Assembly: GCA_030437565.1 (NCBI GenBank)
Contig: CP129291.1
Location: 1,922,001-1,986,000 of the forward strand
Direction: 5' to 3'
From: Terrilactibacillus sp. S3-3
GTDB taxonomy: Bacteria; Bacillota; Bacilli; Bacillales; Sporolactobacillaceae
DNA: 64,000 nt
Within the stretch, counting starts at the first letter, position 1, and each line of letters opens with the position of its first letter. Below, piece by piece: positions 1 through 8,544 of this stretch. The notes below the pieces were generated by a model that was not told the DNA's origin, made no database searches, and saw only the letters and a list, made by a program, of their open reading frames with translations. The position numbers and the translations under genes were made by a program.

Positions 1-979
1 AGCCGAAGTGGATCGGCATGCGCTTTGTAAAAACATGCCTTTCCGCTTTCATTACTGCTTCATCTGTTCTTTATTTCACTGGCCGCCGCTGTTTGCGGTC
101 ATGACTGCGATTGTTTCAATTGATCCGACGTCCACCGCTTCTTTCAAAAGAGGATGGGTCCGTTTCCCGGCTTCGGCAATCGGGGCGGCGCTTGCCATGC
201 TTTTCGAATCGCTTTTTGGTAACACGGCGTTTACATATGGTGTCACCGCATCAGTCACGTTGTACTTGTGCTATCAATTAAAATTATACGACGGCCTCGT
301 GGTTGCCGTCCTGACGGCCGTCGCCATGGTTCCGCAAACGCACGGGCACTATTTGGATGCTTTTCTGATCCGGCTGTGTACGACATTTACCGGGATTACC
401 GTCTCCATCCTGATCAATCACTTTGTCGTCCCTCCGGATTACGCCAAACTGATTCAACGAAAGAAGCAGACTCTTTTTTGGCAGGCAGGGGATCTCATCA
501 GAACGAGTCTCTCTTTTTCGAAAAAGCCTTCTTCTTTACAAAAGAGCTGGAAAAGCATGGATAAAGAGTGGCGGGCAGCGATGACATACATTCAGTTTCA
601 GGATTCGGAATGGCATTATCATCGTCATCGGCTGGAAAAGCTCGATTTAATAAAGAGCAATCGCCAGCAATTGAAAGATTTTCAGCCGCTGATTTATCAT
701 CTTTTTACTCTGCTTCAATCCGAGAGGCCGTACTTGACCGGTTCGGAAGAAAAATGGCTGACTGAATGTGGGGAACTGGCAGCTGATTTTTTTCAAAATG
801 AGTCCGCAAGCTGGTGCGATGCAGCCAGTACCACCCGAAAGCAGCTCGTGATGTGGTTCCGGCAGTTAAGTCAGCAAAACACGGATACCCTTTCACCGAA
901 AATGAAGCTTATCTATGAATTGATCGCCGTTTATGACATTATGAAAACGATGAGCCGGAGCCGATGTCAGGCCCGCTAA
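1..979 (+). CDS. FUSC-type aromatic acid exporter-like membrane protein, 5' partial
   Basis: The N-terminal third is hydrophobic, with several membrane segments in the first ~140 residues including a stretch reading WPPLFAVMTAIVSI. The rest is a charged, largely helical cytoplasmic domain. This is the layout of the FUSC / aromatic acid exporter family (B. subtilis YqjA-like), inner-membrane proteins thought to export aromatic acids. Reading from base 3 gives PKWIGMRFVKTCLSAFI, which shifts frame near base 80 into the long frame ending at 979. The gene therefore probably starts just outside the window and carries one indel; the in-frame GTG at 8 is not a credible start. Family is likely, substrate unknown. 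Confidence 0.6.
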   Translation, partial: AEVDRHALCKNMPFRFHYCFICSLFHWPPLFAVMTAIVSIDPTSTASFKRGWVRFPASAIGAALAMLFESLFGNTAFTYGVTASVTLYLCYQLKLYDGLVVAVLTAVAMVPQTHGHYLDAFLIRLCTTFTGITVSILINHFVVPPDYAKLIQRKKQTLFWQAGDLIRTSLSFSKKPSSLQKSWKSMDKEWRAAMTYIQFQDSEWHYHRHRLEKLDLIKSNRQQLKDFQPLIYHLFTLLQSERPYLTGSEEKWLTECGELAADFFQNESASWCDAASTTRKQLVMWFRQLSQQNTDTLSPKMKLIYELIAVYDIMKTMSRSRCQAR

Positions 980-1266
980 GCTATGGAAACCTTTCAATTG
1001 TTCAGCGCTCCTGCCCCGTGCTTGCAGTTTTAGCGGCTCACCTCGTTTCTTTGGAAGCCGGACAGCATCCTCCTTTTAAAAACCAGCGTTTGCCCTCGTA
1101 CAACCGCCCTCCACATTTGACTATGGCCCTCATATATTAAGGTAAGGTATGAATCAAATGATGTTAACATCAGTAGTAGAAGCACACTTGATTCAACTGA
1201 AGCGCAGCAGCAAAAACCCGCCTGTGCTTGGATGTCTGAGCGATCTTGAAAGGAGTGTGTACACAA

Positions 1267-1627
1267 ATGTCCTTTGAAAAATACTACGAACAGTGCTCGC
1301 AAAATATCAACAAGGCCGTTGAGATTGAATGCCAGGGAGGCATTGTGCATCGCGGCATCATTGAATCCGTTGATCATGAAAAAGTGTATTTGAGAACGTT
1401 CGAACAATGGGATCGCCCTGCCGATCCGCCAGGCCCCGGTGTTTTTGCCTACGGTTTTGTACCCGGCGCCTTTTTTGGCGGATTTACGGGCGGCCTGCTC
1501 GGCGTCGGTCTAGGCAGCATCATCGCTACCCGGCCGTACGGTCCGTATGGTGGTTACCTTATGGCCCGGGTCCTTATGGCGCCGGCCCTTATGGTCCCGG
1601 CGCGCGTTTGGCGGCCCCTTCTATTAA
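1267..1627 (+). CDS. Small Gly/Tyr/Pro-rich protein, function unknown
   Basis: The ATG at 1267 follows a strong AAGGAG. The first ~45 residues (MSFEKYYEQCSQNINKAVEI onward) look like a small beta-rich, LSm-like fold. Then comes a glycine-rich hydrophobic segment (about residues 55-80) and a tail of Pro-Tyr-Gly repeats. The tail drifts through three frames; joining them gives an ending in FGGPFY and a TAA at 1625-1627, directly before a terminator. Proteins of this layout occur in spore-formers and are often spore- or surface-associated, but I do not recognise a named family. The indels lie in the GC-rich repeat tail. Confidence 0.5.
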
Positions 1628-1667
1628 TTTTATTCTTATTATCCGCAAAAGAGTTCGAACTCCTTTC

Positions 1668-1698
1668 CGAGGAAAGTCTTTCCTCGTTTTTTTTTTTT
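1668..1698 (+). terminator. Rho-independent terminator
   Basis: A perfect 8-bp stem (CGAGGAAA / TTTCCTCG) with a 3-nt loop is followed by 12 T. It ends the Gly/Tyr-rich gene. Confidence 0.85.
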
Positions 1699-2270
1699 AT
1701 TCTATTTTTTGATTCCCGGCCTAGTGTTGTTTGGCGCTTTAAATATTTGGAAAAGGGGCCTCTTGAATCGATTCCTTTTAATCTATTCTGCTCATTTCAT
1801 GATCACGAAAAAAGGCGGCTGCTCTTAGCGCTGCGGGGGACAAGCGGGTCCGGCCTGCAAGCATCGTTTACGGCTTCAGCCTGAATAAATCGGAACGAAA
1901 CGGCCTTGAATTACTAAAGACCGATTCCTGCACAAAAAGAAACCGCAGGTCTTTTCCAAAAAGGTCAGGCGTTGACTTTTCCCCTATTCTAAATGTACTC
2001 TAATGGTAGAAAAAAGCGGGGAAAAACAGCTTTGGCGAAGCTCCCGTAAATGGCGTGTTCCGCGCTATCAATTGATCGGCCGCGTTTTTCACTGTTCCTA
2101 AGAAGCAGGGCTGCCTGCTTCCGGGATCTTTTATAAAAGAACAACTTAATGCCTTCTCCGCCAAATTAAAACTTTTGTATACCTATACAGCAGAAGCCCG
2201 TTTTTGTCTTTGGACCGTTTATTTGGAAAGGACAGGGACGTACATTTTTCAATCATCGGGAGGTCATGAG
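1699..2270. other. Intergenic region without recognised gene
   Basis: About 570 bp between the terminator and the M42 peptidase start. Open frames here give no recognisable protein. A small hairpin (GAAGCAGG/CCTGCTTC) lies near 2102-2122. Confidence 0.4.
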
Positions 2271-3332
2271 ATGGATCGTCAATCAGAACAATTTTTAATC
2301 GACCTATTAGAGACTGCTTCACCGTCAAGCCGTGAAGTGGACATTCAAAAAAAGTGGCTGGCTTATGTTAAACCTTTCAGCGATGACATTCGAACGGATA
2401 GCGCAGGCAACGCGATGGGTATTTTAAATCCAGGTGCCGATTTCAAGATCATGCTCGCCGGCCACTGCGATGAAATCGGTTTCATCGTCAGCGGCATTGA
2501 TGAAGACGGATTTGTCAGGATAGACAAAATGGGCGGCATCAGTCCAAAACCGGCAATCGGCATGAAAGTCCGTATTCTCGGATACGCGCAAAATGTCGTC
2601 GGCGTCATCGGAACAAATGCCGAACACTTTGGCGGTGTCAAAGAAGAGCTGGACATCTCTGATCTTTACATTGACTGCGGTGCCAAAACGAAAGAAGAAA
2701 TGGCCAGGTATGTACGAATCGGCGATCTCGCCGTCTACAAACGGGAGCCGGAAAAATTGCTGAACAATCGCCTTGCCGGACGCGGGCTCGACAATCGAAC
2801 CGGCGCTTTTATCATTGCGGAAGTGCTGCGCCGTACAGCGGAAAAAGGGACAAACGTCGGCGTCTATGCGGCAAGCACGGTCAATGAAGAGACAAATTTA
2901 GGCGGTGCCTATTTCGCCGCAGCCGGGATCAAACCGACATGCGCGATCGCCTGCGATGTCACATTCGCCACCGATCATCCTGATGTCGATCGCAGAAAAC
3001 ACGGAGAAGTGAGCCTGGGCGGCGGACCTGTATTAGCCAAAGGAGCTCCAATCAATAACAAAATCAATGATGATCTTCTCGAAGCGGCAGCCAAACGGAC
3101 AGGCGTTCCGCTGCAATATGAACTCACTCCGAGGGCGACGGGAACGGATGCGGATCGGATCCGTTATACGTCCAGCGGCGTCCCGGTCGCCCTTGTGTCG
3201 CTGCCGCTGCGCTATATGCACGCCCCTGCGGAAACGGTCAGCCTGGATGATATCGACCAGGAAATTGAGCTCTTAACCGACATGATCAGTCACTTGACCG
3301 GCGCAGAAAACCTGAATCCCGTTGAGCTTTGA
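2271..3332 (+). CDS. M42 family metallo-aminopeptidase
   Basis: An intact 353-residue protein of the M42 family (glutamyl aminopeptidase / FrvX / endoglucanase-M type), a di-zinc cytosolic aminopeptidase. Visible family marks are AGHCDEIGF near residue 65 (metal His/Asp), RGLDNRTGAF near 175 (bridging Asp), VNEETNLGGAYFAA near 210 (catalytic and metal Glu), ACDVTFATDHPD near 230 and the C-terminal metal His in YMHAPAE. Start: ATG 2271 sits 7 nt after GGGAGGT; the frame is open further upstream but without a ribosome site. Substrate preference cannot be read from sequence. Confidence 0.9.
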   Translation: MDRQSEQFLIDLLETASPSSREVDIQKKWLAYVKPFSDDIRTDSAGNAMGILNPGADFKIMLAGHCDEIGFIVSGIDEDGFVRIDKMGGISPKPAIGMKVRILGYAQNVVGVIGTNAEHFGGVKEELDISDLYIDCGAKTKEEMARYVRIGDLAVYKREPEKLLNNRLAGRGLDNRTGAFIIAEVLRRTAEKGTNVGVYAASTVNEETNLGGAYFAAAGIKPTCAIACDVTFATDHPDVDRRKHGEVSLGGGPVLAKGAPINNKINDDLLEAAAKRTGVPLQYELTPRATGTDADRIRYTSSGVPVALVSLPLRYMHAPAETVSLDDIDQEIELLTDMISHLTGAENLNPVEL

Positions 3333-3549
3333 TAAGCAGGACACGGCACCGCCTAACGGCCAGCCGGCGGGCCGGGCCCCCATCTGTATGCAATTTACTT
3401 GAAATGAACGCAGACCGAATCGGCGTTATTCGCGACTGTTGGCCATGTTTTCACCACTTTTTTCATTGAATCTTTTTTAGCGAGATTTATAGCCGCCGAT
3501 CCGGCGGGCCGGGGCGCCAGCGGGCTTTTTCTTAAAACGGTCCGCTGCC

Positions 3550-3581
3550 TTGACTTGTCAGGTACTTTCACTCGCTATAAT
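3550..3581 (+). promoter_or_regulatory. Probable sigma-A promoter of the queuosine operon
   Basis: A perfect -10 TATAAT lies at 3576-3581, 24 nt before the preQ1 aptamer. The -35 is ambiguous: TTGACT at 3550-3555 gives a long 20-bp spacer and TTGTCA at 3555-3560 a short 15-bp one. Confidence 0.5.
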
Positions 3582-3604
3582 CAATGAGGGTTCACAAACC
3601 TAAA

Positions 3605-3650
3605 GCAGAGTTCGCAACCCTCCTCTGCTTCATAAAAAAAACTACGGGAG
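3605..3650 (+). promoter_or_regulatory. PreQ1 class I riboswitch
   Basis: A short hairpin with 6-bp stem GCAGAG/CTCTGC (3605-3610 and 3623-3628) has a loop containing the C-rich AACCCTC. It is followed by the A-rich tail ATAAAAAAAACTA, the canonical layout of the very small preQ1-I aptamer. The tail runs directly into CGGGAG (3645-3650), the likely Shine-Dalgarno of the next gene, so ligand binding probably blocks translation initiation; no separate terminator was seen. The downstream queuosine-precursor transporter and queF independently support the call. Confidence 0.88.
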
Positions 3651-3659
3651 CTGTTAACA

Positions 3660-4348
3660 TTGAAATCGGACAATCAGATTATCATGCCCTTCAAACTCAT
3701 CACCCTCGCGATGATCTATATGACATGCCTCATTGCCGCCAATCTCGGCGCCGTGAAACTGTTTTCGCTCGGCAGCCTTTCAATGACTTCCGGCATTATT
3801 ATGTATCCTTTAACCTTTCTTATTCTAGACAGCACAGCTGAAGTATGGGGAAAACACGTTGCCCGGCGGATCGTTTGGATCGGGCTTGCCGCCAACCTGC
3901 TGTTTATTCTCTTGATGCAGGCGGTCATCCATTTGCCGCCGGCACCCGGCTGGAGGGAGCAATCGGCCTATGCCGCTATTCTCGGCGCCATGCCTAGAAT
4001 CGTCTTTGCTTCGCTTTCAGGTTATCTCGTGTCGCAAACACTGGACGTCACCCTTTTTGTCACTCAAACAAAAAAAGACAAAAGGAAAAAAAAAAACTAT
4101 GGCTGCGCAGCATTTTGAGCACAGCGATCAGCCAGCTCATCGACTCTAGTGTGTTCATGTTTGTCGCTTTTTTCGGCGTGCTGAGCGTGCCGACGATTCT
4201 CACCACCATTGGGTCGGAATACATGCTTAAATTCTTGTATGCACTGATCGGCGCTCCGCTCGTCTATCTCGTCGTCTACTGGGTCCGCGGAAAAAGCACG
4301 GCGATCCCTGCAGCCGGCCGAAAGCAAAACGCTGCGCAAGATATTTAA
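3660..4348 (+). CDS. Queuosine precursor transporter (YhhQ/VUT family), frameshifted
   Basis: A polytopic membrane protein of the VUT/YhhQ (DUF165) family, predicted to import preQ0/preQ1. Part one covers residues 1-~140 from TTG 3660, with SD GGGAG overlapping the riboswitch tail. After a run of A's at about 4084-4095 the family sequence resumes in another frame as LSTAISQLIDSSVF, a hallmark of this family, and runs to TAA 4348. No residues appear to be lost, so a homopolymer length error is likelier than inactivation. queF follows 22 nt downstream, consistent with one operon for uptake and reduction of queuosine precursors. Confidence 0.8.
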
Positions 4349-4370
4349 TAGAAAATAGGAGGAACCCGCG

Positions 4371-4865
4371 ATGGAAACGGATCGAAAGCAAGACCATCTC
4401 AAACAACTTGGCAGTAAAGGTACAAAATATATCTTTGATTACGACCCGAGTTTGCTTGAATCTTTTAAAAATGTCAACACCCACCGTGATTACTTTGTGA
4501 AATTCAATTTTCCTGAATTTACAAGTCTTTGCCCGATTACCCATCAGCCCGATTTTGCCACGCTTCATATCAGCTATGTACCGGGGGAGCGGATGGTCGA
4601 AAGCAAATCGCTTAAGTTGTATTTATTCAGCTTTCGCAATCATGGCGACTTTCACGAAGACTGCATGAACAAAATCGCCGATGATTTGATCAAACTGATG
4701 GATCCAAAATATCTCGAAGTCTGGGGAAAATTTACGCCAAGAGGCGGCATCAGCATTGATCCTTATGTCAATTATGGGAAGAAAGGCACCCGCTGGGAAG
4801 ACGTCGCCTTTGAAAGACTGGCCAAACATGATCTGTATCCGGAAAAAAAAATCGACAATCGCTGA
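4371..4865 (+). CDS. queF: NADPH-dependent 7-cyano-7-deazaguanine reductase
   Basis: Intact 164-residue short-type (unimodular) QueF, which reduces the nitrile of preQ0 to the aminomethyl group of preQ1 with NADPH for queuosine tRNA modification. The catalytic Cys is in [13 protein letters not shown], and the Asp of that motif is the proton donor. The QueF signature [16 protein letters not shown], with the conserved FHE after it, binds substrate. The ATG is preceded by AGGAGG. The gene is second in a riboswitch-controlled unit with the precursor transporter. Confidence 0.96.
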   Translation: METDRKQDHLKQLGSKGTKYIFDYDPSLLESFKNVNTHRDYFVKFNFPEFTSLCPITHQPDFATLHISYVPGERMVESKSLKLYLFSFRNHGDFHEDCMNKIADDLIKLMDPKYLEVWGKFTPRGGISIDPYVNYGKKGTRWEDVAFERLAKHDLYPEKKIDNR

Positions 4866-4876
4866 ATCGACAAAGA

Positions 4877-4904
4877 GGCTGCAGCCGAAATGGCAGCCCC
4901 TTTT
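4877..4904 (+). terminator. Terminator between convergent queF and C39 peptidase genes
   Basis: Stem GGCTGC/GCAGCC (4877-4882, 4893-4898) followed by TTTTTT. It sits between two converging genes and may work for both. Confidence 0.75.
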
Positions 4905-4916
4905 TTCATGATTCTT

Positions 4917-5532
4917 TTATCGATAAGACACCGCCTGGCTGCCCAGTTGCTGCCAGCCCTCGATAAATTTTCTTTTAAAAGCTTTTCGATCTTTCTCCGG
5001 CCGCAGCGGATCGTTGAAGTAAACAAATTCATCATCATAGCCTGTCAGCAAGACCGAGTGTGTTCTTTATATGTAATATCAAGCGGCCCGTTTTCGGTGA
5101 TCCATGTCCGAAAATATTTACTCGGCAAGCGCTTAAACCATTCATTATTGATCACCCATACCGGCCTGCCGCTGCAGATGCTCTCCTCAATGACGGTGAA
5201 GGTCTGCCCGGTTAAGTCGACAACTCGCTCACCCAAATAATGACGCGCCAGTTCGGCAATCGGCCGGTGATAAACACCGAGCCCGGGATCCTGAAACCCG
5301 GTCATTGAACCGACAAAACCGCCGTTCGGATCGCCAAAATGTGTTTTCCCTTTTATCTTATAATAAGGCACATGGCTTTTCTTGATTTTCTCGGCCAGCC
5401 GCATTTTGTCGACCGCCGCGCCTGCATAGTTTAAGAGCATAGCAAGGCTGGTGACTTCGCAGCCCCTCGGCAGTTCCGGCATTTGCGCAATCAAAGGCAC
5501 ATCAAGCCTCGTTTTTTTTTTTGCAGTATCAC
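4917..5532 (-). CDS. C39-like (peptidase_C39_2) cysteine peptidase domain protein, frameshifted
   Basis: The core reads PELPRGCEVTSLAMLLNYAG, the catalytic-Cys motif of the C39_2 papain-like family. Later come GRPVWVINN and, after a frame change at an ACACAC repeat near 5043, HSVLLTGYDDEFVYFNDP, which supplies the catalytic His and Asp region. The frame then runs to TAA at 4917. At the 5' end an 11-T run (5512-5522) separates the body from a GTG at 5532 preceded by GGGGTGA, the probable true start. The protein is ~200 residues; no clear signal peptide could be read because of the frame break. Its job is unknown. Confidence 0.65.
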
Positions 5533-5622
5533 ACTATCACCCCTTTTTCTTATTTGCTTTGATTATACACGATATAAGGAGTTCAAGGGAATGGATGAAC
5601 GAATATTCAAAAAAATAAGGCC

Positions 5623-5835
5623 TCAAAAATGAGCCCTGAATGAGTCCATCGTCATCAGCGGTGCAATCGCCAAAGTGAGACACGCCAGCGGCAGCCAAAA
5701 AACAAGGAGCGCTGCTAATGCGGCAACGCGATGCTTTTTATTTTTTCTTGGAAACGGTACCATTGTCAGCATCCATCCCATAACCAATCCGACCGCGCTA
5801 TAAATGAAAAGCAGGTTTACACTATACGCAATCAA
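5623..5835 (-). CDS. Small membrane protein, unknown
   Basis: A 70-residue protein with two strongly hydrophobic segments (about residues 5-27 and 37-62) separated by a basic loop PRKNKKHR. The TTG start is closely preceded by GGAG. No family recognised. Confidence 0.4.
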   Translation of the reverse strand: MIAYSVNLLFIYSAVGLVMGWMLTMVPFPRKNKKHRVAALAALLVFWLPLACLTLAIAPLMTMDSFRAHF

Positions 5836-6219
5836 TCATCTCCATCATCTCCGTCAGCGCCTCGCGCGCTTTTTAATAATCTATGCAGAATGGAATTTAG
5901 GCGTGCAAGTTCGCCGCTTGGAGAAGCTTAAAAAGACCCGGATTTGAGATCATCACCATTACAAACGTCGCGTACGCAGCTCTTCTTCCAAGGATAATGC
6001 GTAAATATTGGCGACTCTTGTTTGATCTGCCGGCATGGTGCAGATGAACATAAAAAGGGCTTGTTCCGAGAATGATTTCTCAAAAACAAGCACTCAATTA
6101 TTTTTCTCAGTTGGTCGATTATCAGGAGCCACCTTGAATTGTATAGCTGTTGTTAAACAAAATCACTCACAGCTCAGGTAAATAGAATACTGAACAAAGT
6201 TTCTTCTAAATGTTCAGTA
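5836..6219. other. Intergenic region, nothing recognised
   Basis: About 380 bp with no gene-like frame and no clear RNA structure. Confidence 0.35.
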
Positions 6220-6453
6220 CTATATTGCACTTCCTTTGGCTGCATTAGAATCCAGTCCGTCCGGATCAAACACATAACTGATAGGGAGGTAAATTCCCAC
6301 AAGATCTCCGTTTTCTTCGCCAAATCCTTGATTTCTTTTATTTGCCTGAAAAATATCCAATTGTTGAATCGGCCCAAAGCTCAAAGTGGCTGAACGATCC
6401 ATTGTATTCACTTTAAACCCTAGCAAATTAACCTGCATCGGTGCAAAATTCAA
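6220..6453 (-). CDS. GerPA/GerPF-family spore germination protein (copy 1)
   Basis: 77 residues. The pattern of an N-terminal hydrophobic/Asn segment (VNLLGFKVNTMDRSATLSFG), then KRNQGFGEENGD and the tail FDPDGLDSNA matches the GerPA/GerPF family. In B. subtilis and B. cereus these small proteins are needed for germinants to pass the spore coat. Start TTG 6453 follows GGAGGG at 6-nt spacing. Two similar proteins lie at 6471-6703 and 7256-7489 on the same strand. Which GerP paralogue this is cannot be said. Confidence 0.65.
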   Translation of the reverse strand: MNFAPMQVNLLGFKVNTMDRSATLSFGPIQQLDIFQANKRNQGFGEENGDLVGIYLPISYVFDPDGLDSNAAKGSAI

Positions 6454-6470
6454 GTTTCTCCCTCCTCAGA

Positions 6471-6703
6471 CTAAGGTAACTTTTTAAAATTGTACGAATT
6501 TGTGTCCATCAGATCCCGATCATCCACCATGCTTTGCGTAGCAAAACAACTGTCATCGCCGAAATTTTGCCCGATCCTTGGCTTTTCTTTGAAGAGTTAT
6601 GCCAATCCGAAAGGAAATTTTCACCAATATTGACGACCGAAGCATTTTCAAAGGAATTAATCTTGAAAATAAAAATATTTATGGAAACAGAAGGTGTATC
6701 CAT
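6471..6703 (-). CDS. GerPA/GerPF-family spore germination protein (copy 2), frameshifted
   Basis: Begins MDTPSVSINIFIFKINSFEN after a GGGGAG ribosome site. It shares with copies 1 and 3 a hydrophobic start, then a Lys-rich Gly motif: KKSQGSG followed, after a 1-nt shift near 6567, by QNFGDD. The shifted frame continues through ATQSMVDDRDLMDTNS to TAG at 6471, a tail similar to copy 1 (DPDGLDSN). A joined product is ~77 residues, the same size as copy 1. Confidence 0.55.
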
Positions 6704-6777
6704 TCTTCTCCCCCCTCTTGTAACTGTATGTCACTGTTTCCAGGTTATGTCTCGGTTGAAAGGAGGCAAGTGATCCG

Positions 6778-7259
6778 ATGGATTTTGAGAAGTTAAAACA
6801 ATGGCTCGATACTGTCCAGCAATTTCAAGGACAAGATTTTTGGTCAGATATCTTCGATCAGAGAGACCCAAATAGGAGCGGTCCCCAAAATAGGGGCGGG
6901 CCATCTACTGACAATCAACCGGAAACCGAGCTGGGTAACCCTACCCAATTACCGTTCATTGATATCCTTGAACGAAAAAATGATTGGGTAGTGCTTATTG
7001 ATTTGCCGGGTGTTGAAAAAAATGACGTACAACTTACTATTGCCGGCAACCAGCTAAACATCAAAGGAGTCGTACGAAAAATTTTTATCGGAACGCTACC
7101 CCCATTCAAGCCGAAAGACTCTCCGGTTCTTTTGAGCGAACCATTCGGTTACCAGAAGCCGTTCTTGAAAACAATGCCAAAGCTGCTTTTCGAAACGGTA
7201 TTCTTGAAATTCTTATTCCCCGAACCAGCGCCCCCGAGCAACAAATCCCCATCGATTAA
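6778..7259 (+). CDS. Hsp20/alpha-crystallin protein, probably spore-coat type, frameshifted
   Basis: A strong AAAGGAGG precedes ATG 6778. The N-terminal ~55 residues are Gln/Gly/Pro-rich; the alpha-crystallin domain follows (PFIDILERKNDWVVLIDLPG). A shift at the AAAAATTTTT stretch near 7080-7087 moves the domain end to another frame with the conserved GSFERTIRLPEAV and NGILEILIPR, ending at TAA 7259. About 160 residues, like the B. subtilis coat proteins CotM and CotP. Its position among gerP-like genes suggests a spore role; this is inference. Confidence 0.7.
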
Positions 7260-7489
7260 TTTTCCGTCTTTTCTGCAGTAAACATGTCGCAAAAATCTTC
7301 ATCATCAATCATATGAGCCGAATGATGATGAAGATTTGCATCACCGTTTTCTTCTCCGAAACCTTCAGTTCTTTTAAGTTTACAATATATCAACCGTTGT
7401 TCACTTTGTGCAAAAGTAACCGAGCAATGTTCGCCGATACTGTTGATTCGCATGCCGGCAATGTTTACCTCAGTGCTGGAAAATTTCAT
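7256..7489 (-). CDS. GerPA/GerPF-family spore germination protein (copy 3)
   Basis: Starts MKFSSTEVNIAGMRINSIGE and contains KRTEGFGEENGD, almost identical to the KRNQGFGEENGD of copy 1, followed by a His/Asp-rich tail. I chose ATG 7489 by alignment with copies 1 and 2; an ATG lies at 7501 too. It overlaps the end of the Hsp20-like gene by 4 nt, tail to tail. Confidence 0.6.
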   Translation of the reverse strand: MKFSSTEVNIAGMRINSIGEHCSVTFAQSEQRLIYCKLKRTEGFGEENGDANLHHHSAHMIDDEDFCDMFTAEKTEN

Positions 7490-7790
7490 TTTTATCGCCA
7501 TTCCTTTCGCTTCGCTCAAGGCACAAAACGGAATGAAATCGGCTGTCCTGAGCTATTTTTGTATTATTCTGTCATGGAGAGAAGAATCATCTTCAACACT
7601 GTTTAACCATCTCCAACATTCAACTTTGGTCGTTTCAGATACCTTTGGCAAAAGTTCCATGAACATCAGTGCCTTTTTGTTGTTACTAACCGCCTCTATT
7701 GTTCATTCGACTTCACCCCCCGGACACATGATCTCCACTCTTTAATCATATCCTAAAAATAACACGATCTATTGAACTGTGAGGAATTCC

Positions 7791-8189
7791 ATGCTTTTAA
7801 AAAAAAAACTACTCAATCACTACATAAAAAATGACTGTGACGTGAAAAAATTACAGGAAAACCTTTTGCGGCTAGAAAGCGAGCTCCAACAGCTTTCCGA
7901 ACAAAACCAACAAAGCCCTCCCCCCTCGCCCATCATTATTGAAAAGGTAAATGTCGAGAAAATATTTGTCGATAAAATCGAACATAACAATAACTTTGGT
8001 GCTCTGGGAATCAAACATCTTGAAGGACGATTGAACATTGGCGCGAATTACGGGGTTGATGCTGTAACTTTGGAAAAATTCAAAAAAAAACAAAAGGACA
8101 AAATGCAGAAAGCCTCTTCCGCTTCTTCCAAAAATGAGTCTTCACAAAAAAACGGTGGTCCCATGTACCACATACGACCAAAGTCTTGA
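7791..8189 (+). CDS. GerPC-like spore germination protein
   Basis: 132 residues. An N-terminal coiled coil (about residues 15-45, LQENLLRLESELQQLSEQ) is followed by a Pro-rich hinge. The domain then reads IIEKVNVEKIFVDKIEHN and IKHLEGRLNIGANYG, which resembles the LEGTLNIG segment of GerPC. The C-terminus is Lys/Ser-rich. Start ATG 7791 follows GAGGAA. It is transcribed away from the GerPA/PF-like copies, unlike the single gerP operon of Bacillus. Confidence 0.6.
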   Translation: MLLKKKLLNHYIKNDCDVKKLQENLLRLESELQQLSEQNQQSPPPSPIIIEKVNVEKIFVDKIEHNNNFGALGIKHLEGRLNIGANYGVDAVTLEKFKKKQKDKMQKASSASSKNESSQKNGGPMYHIRPKS

Positions 8190-8227
8190 TCTGATTTCTA
8201 AGCCGGCCCTTCCTTGTATATGCAAAA

Positions 8228-8256
8228 AACCGCCGAGTTTTCTCGGGCGGCTTTAA
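8228..8256 (+). terminator. Terminator-like hairpin
   Basis: Stem CCGCCGAG / CTCGGGCGG with TTTT loop, 40 nt after the GerPC-like stop. The T tract is weak. Confidence 0.5.
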
Positions 8257-8544
8257 AAAGCAAACTCATGTTAGCTTTTTTTCTTTCATATACCAAGAAG
8301 GTATGAGGATAAATTTTTTTTTTTCGTCTACCGTTCCCCGCTTTATAGTGACATTAAATCCCTCAAATTAAAATCGTTATATTACTATTACCACTCCTGA
8401 TCGGTATGTAGCGTTACCTGACACCTAGTTTTGGGCAGCTACAATAAATCCAGAAAATAGGATATAACTGTTGGAATGGCGCTAAGTTAACAGATAAATA
8501 CTTGTTTACGATACTTTGCCGAGAAATTGTTAAACTTGCTACAG
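8257..8544. other. AT-rich intergenic region
   Basis: About 290 bp with no gene recognised. It lies between the spore genes and the oxidoreductase remnant. Confidence 0.3.
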
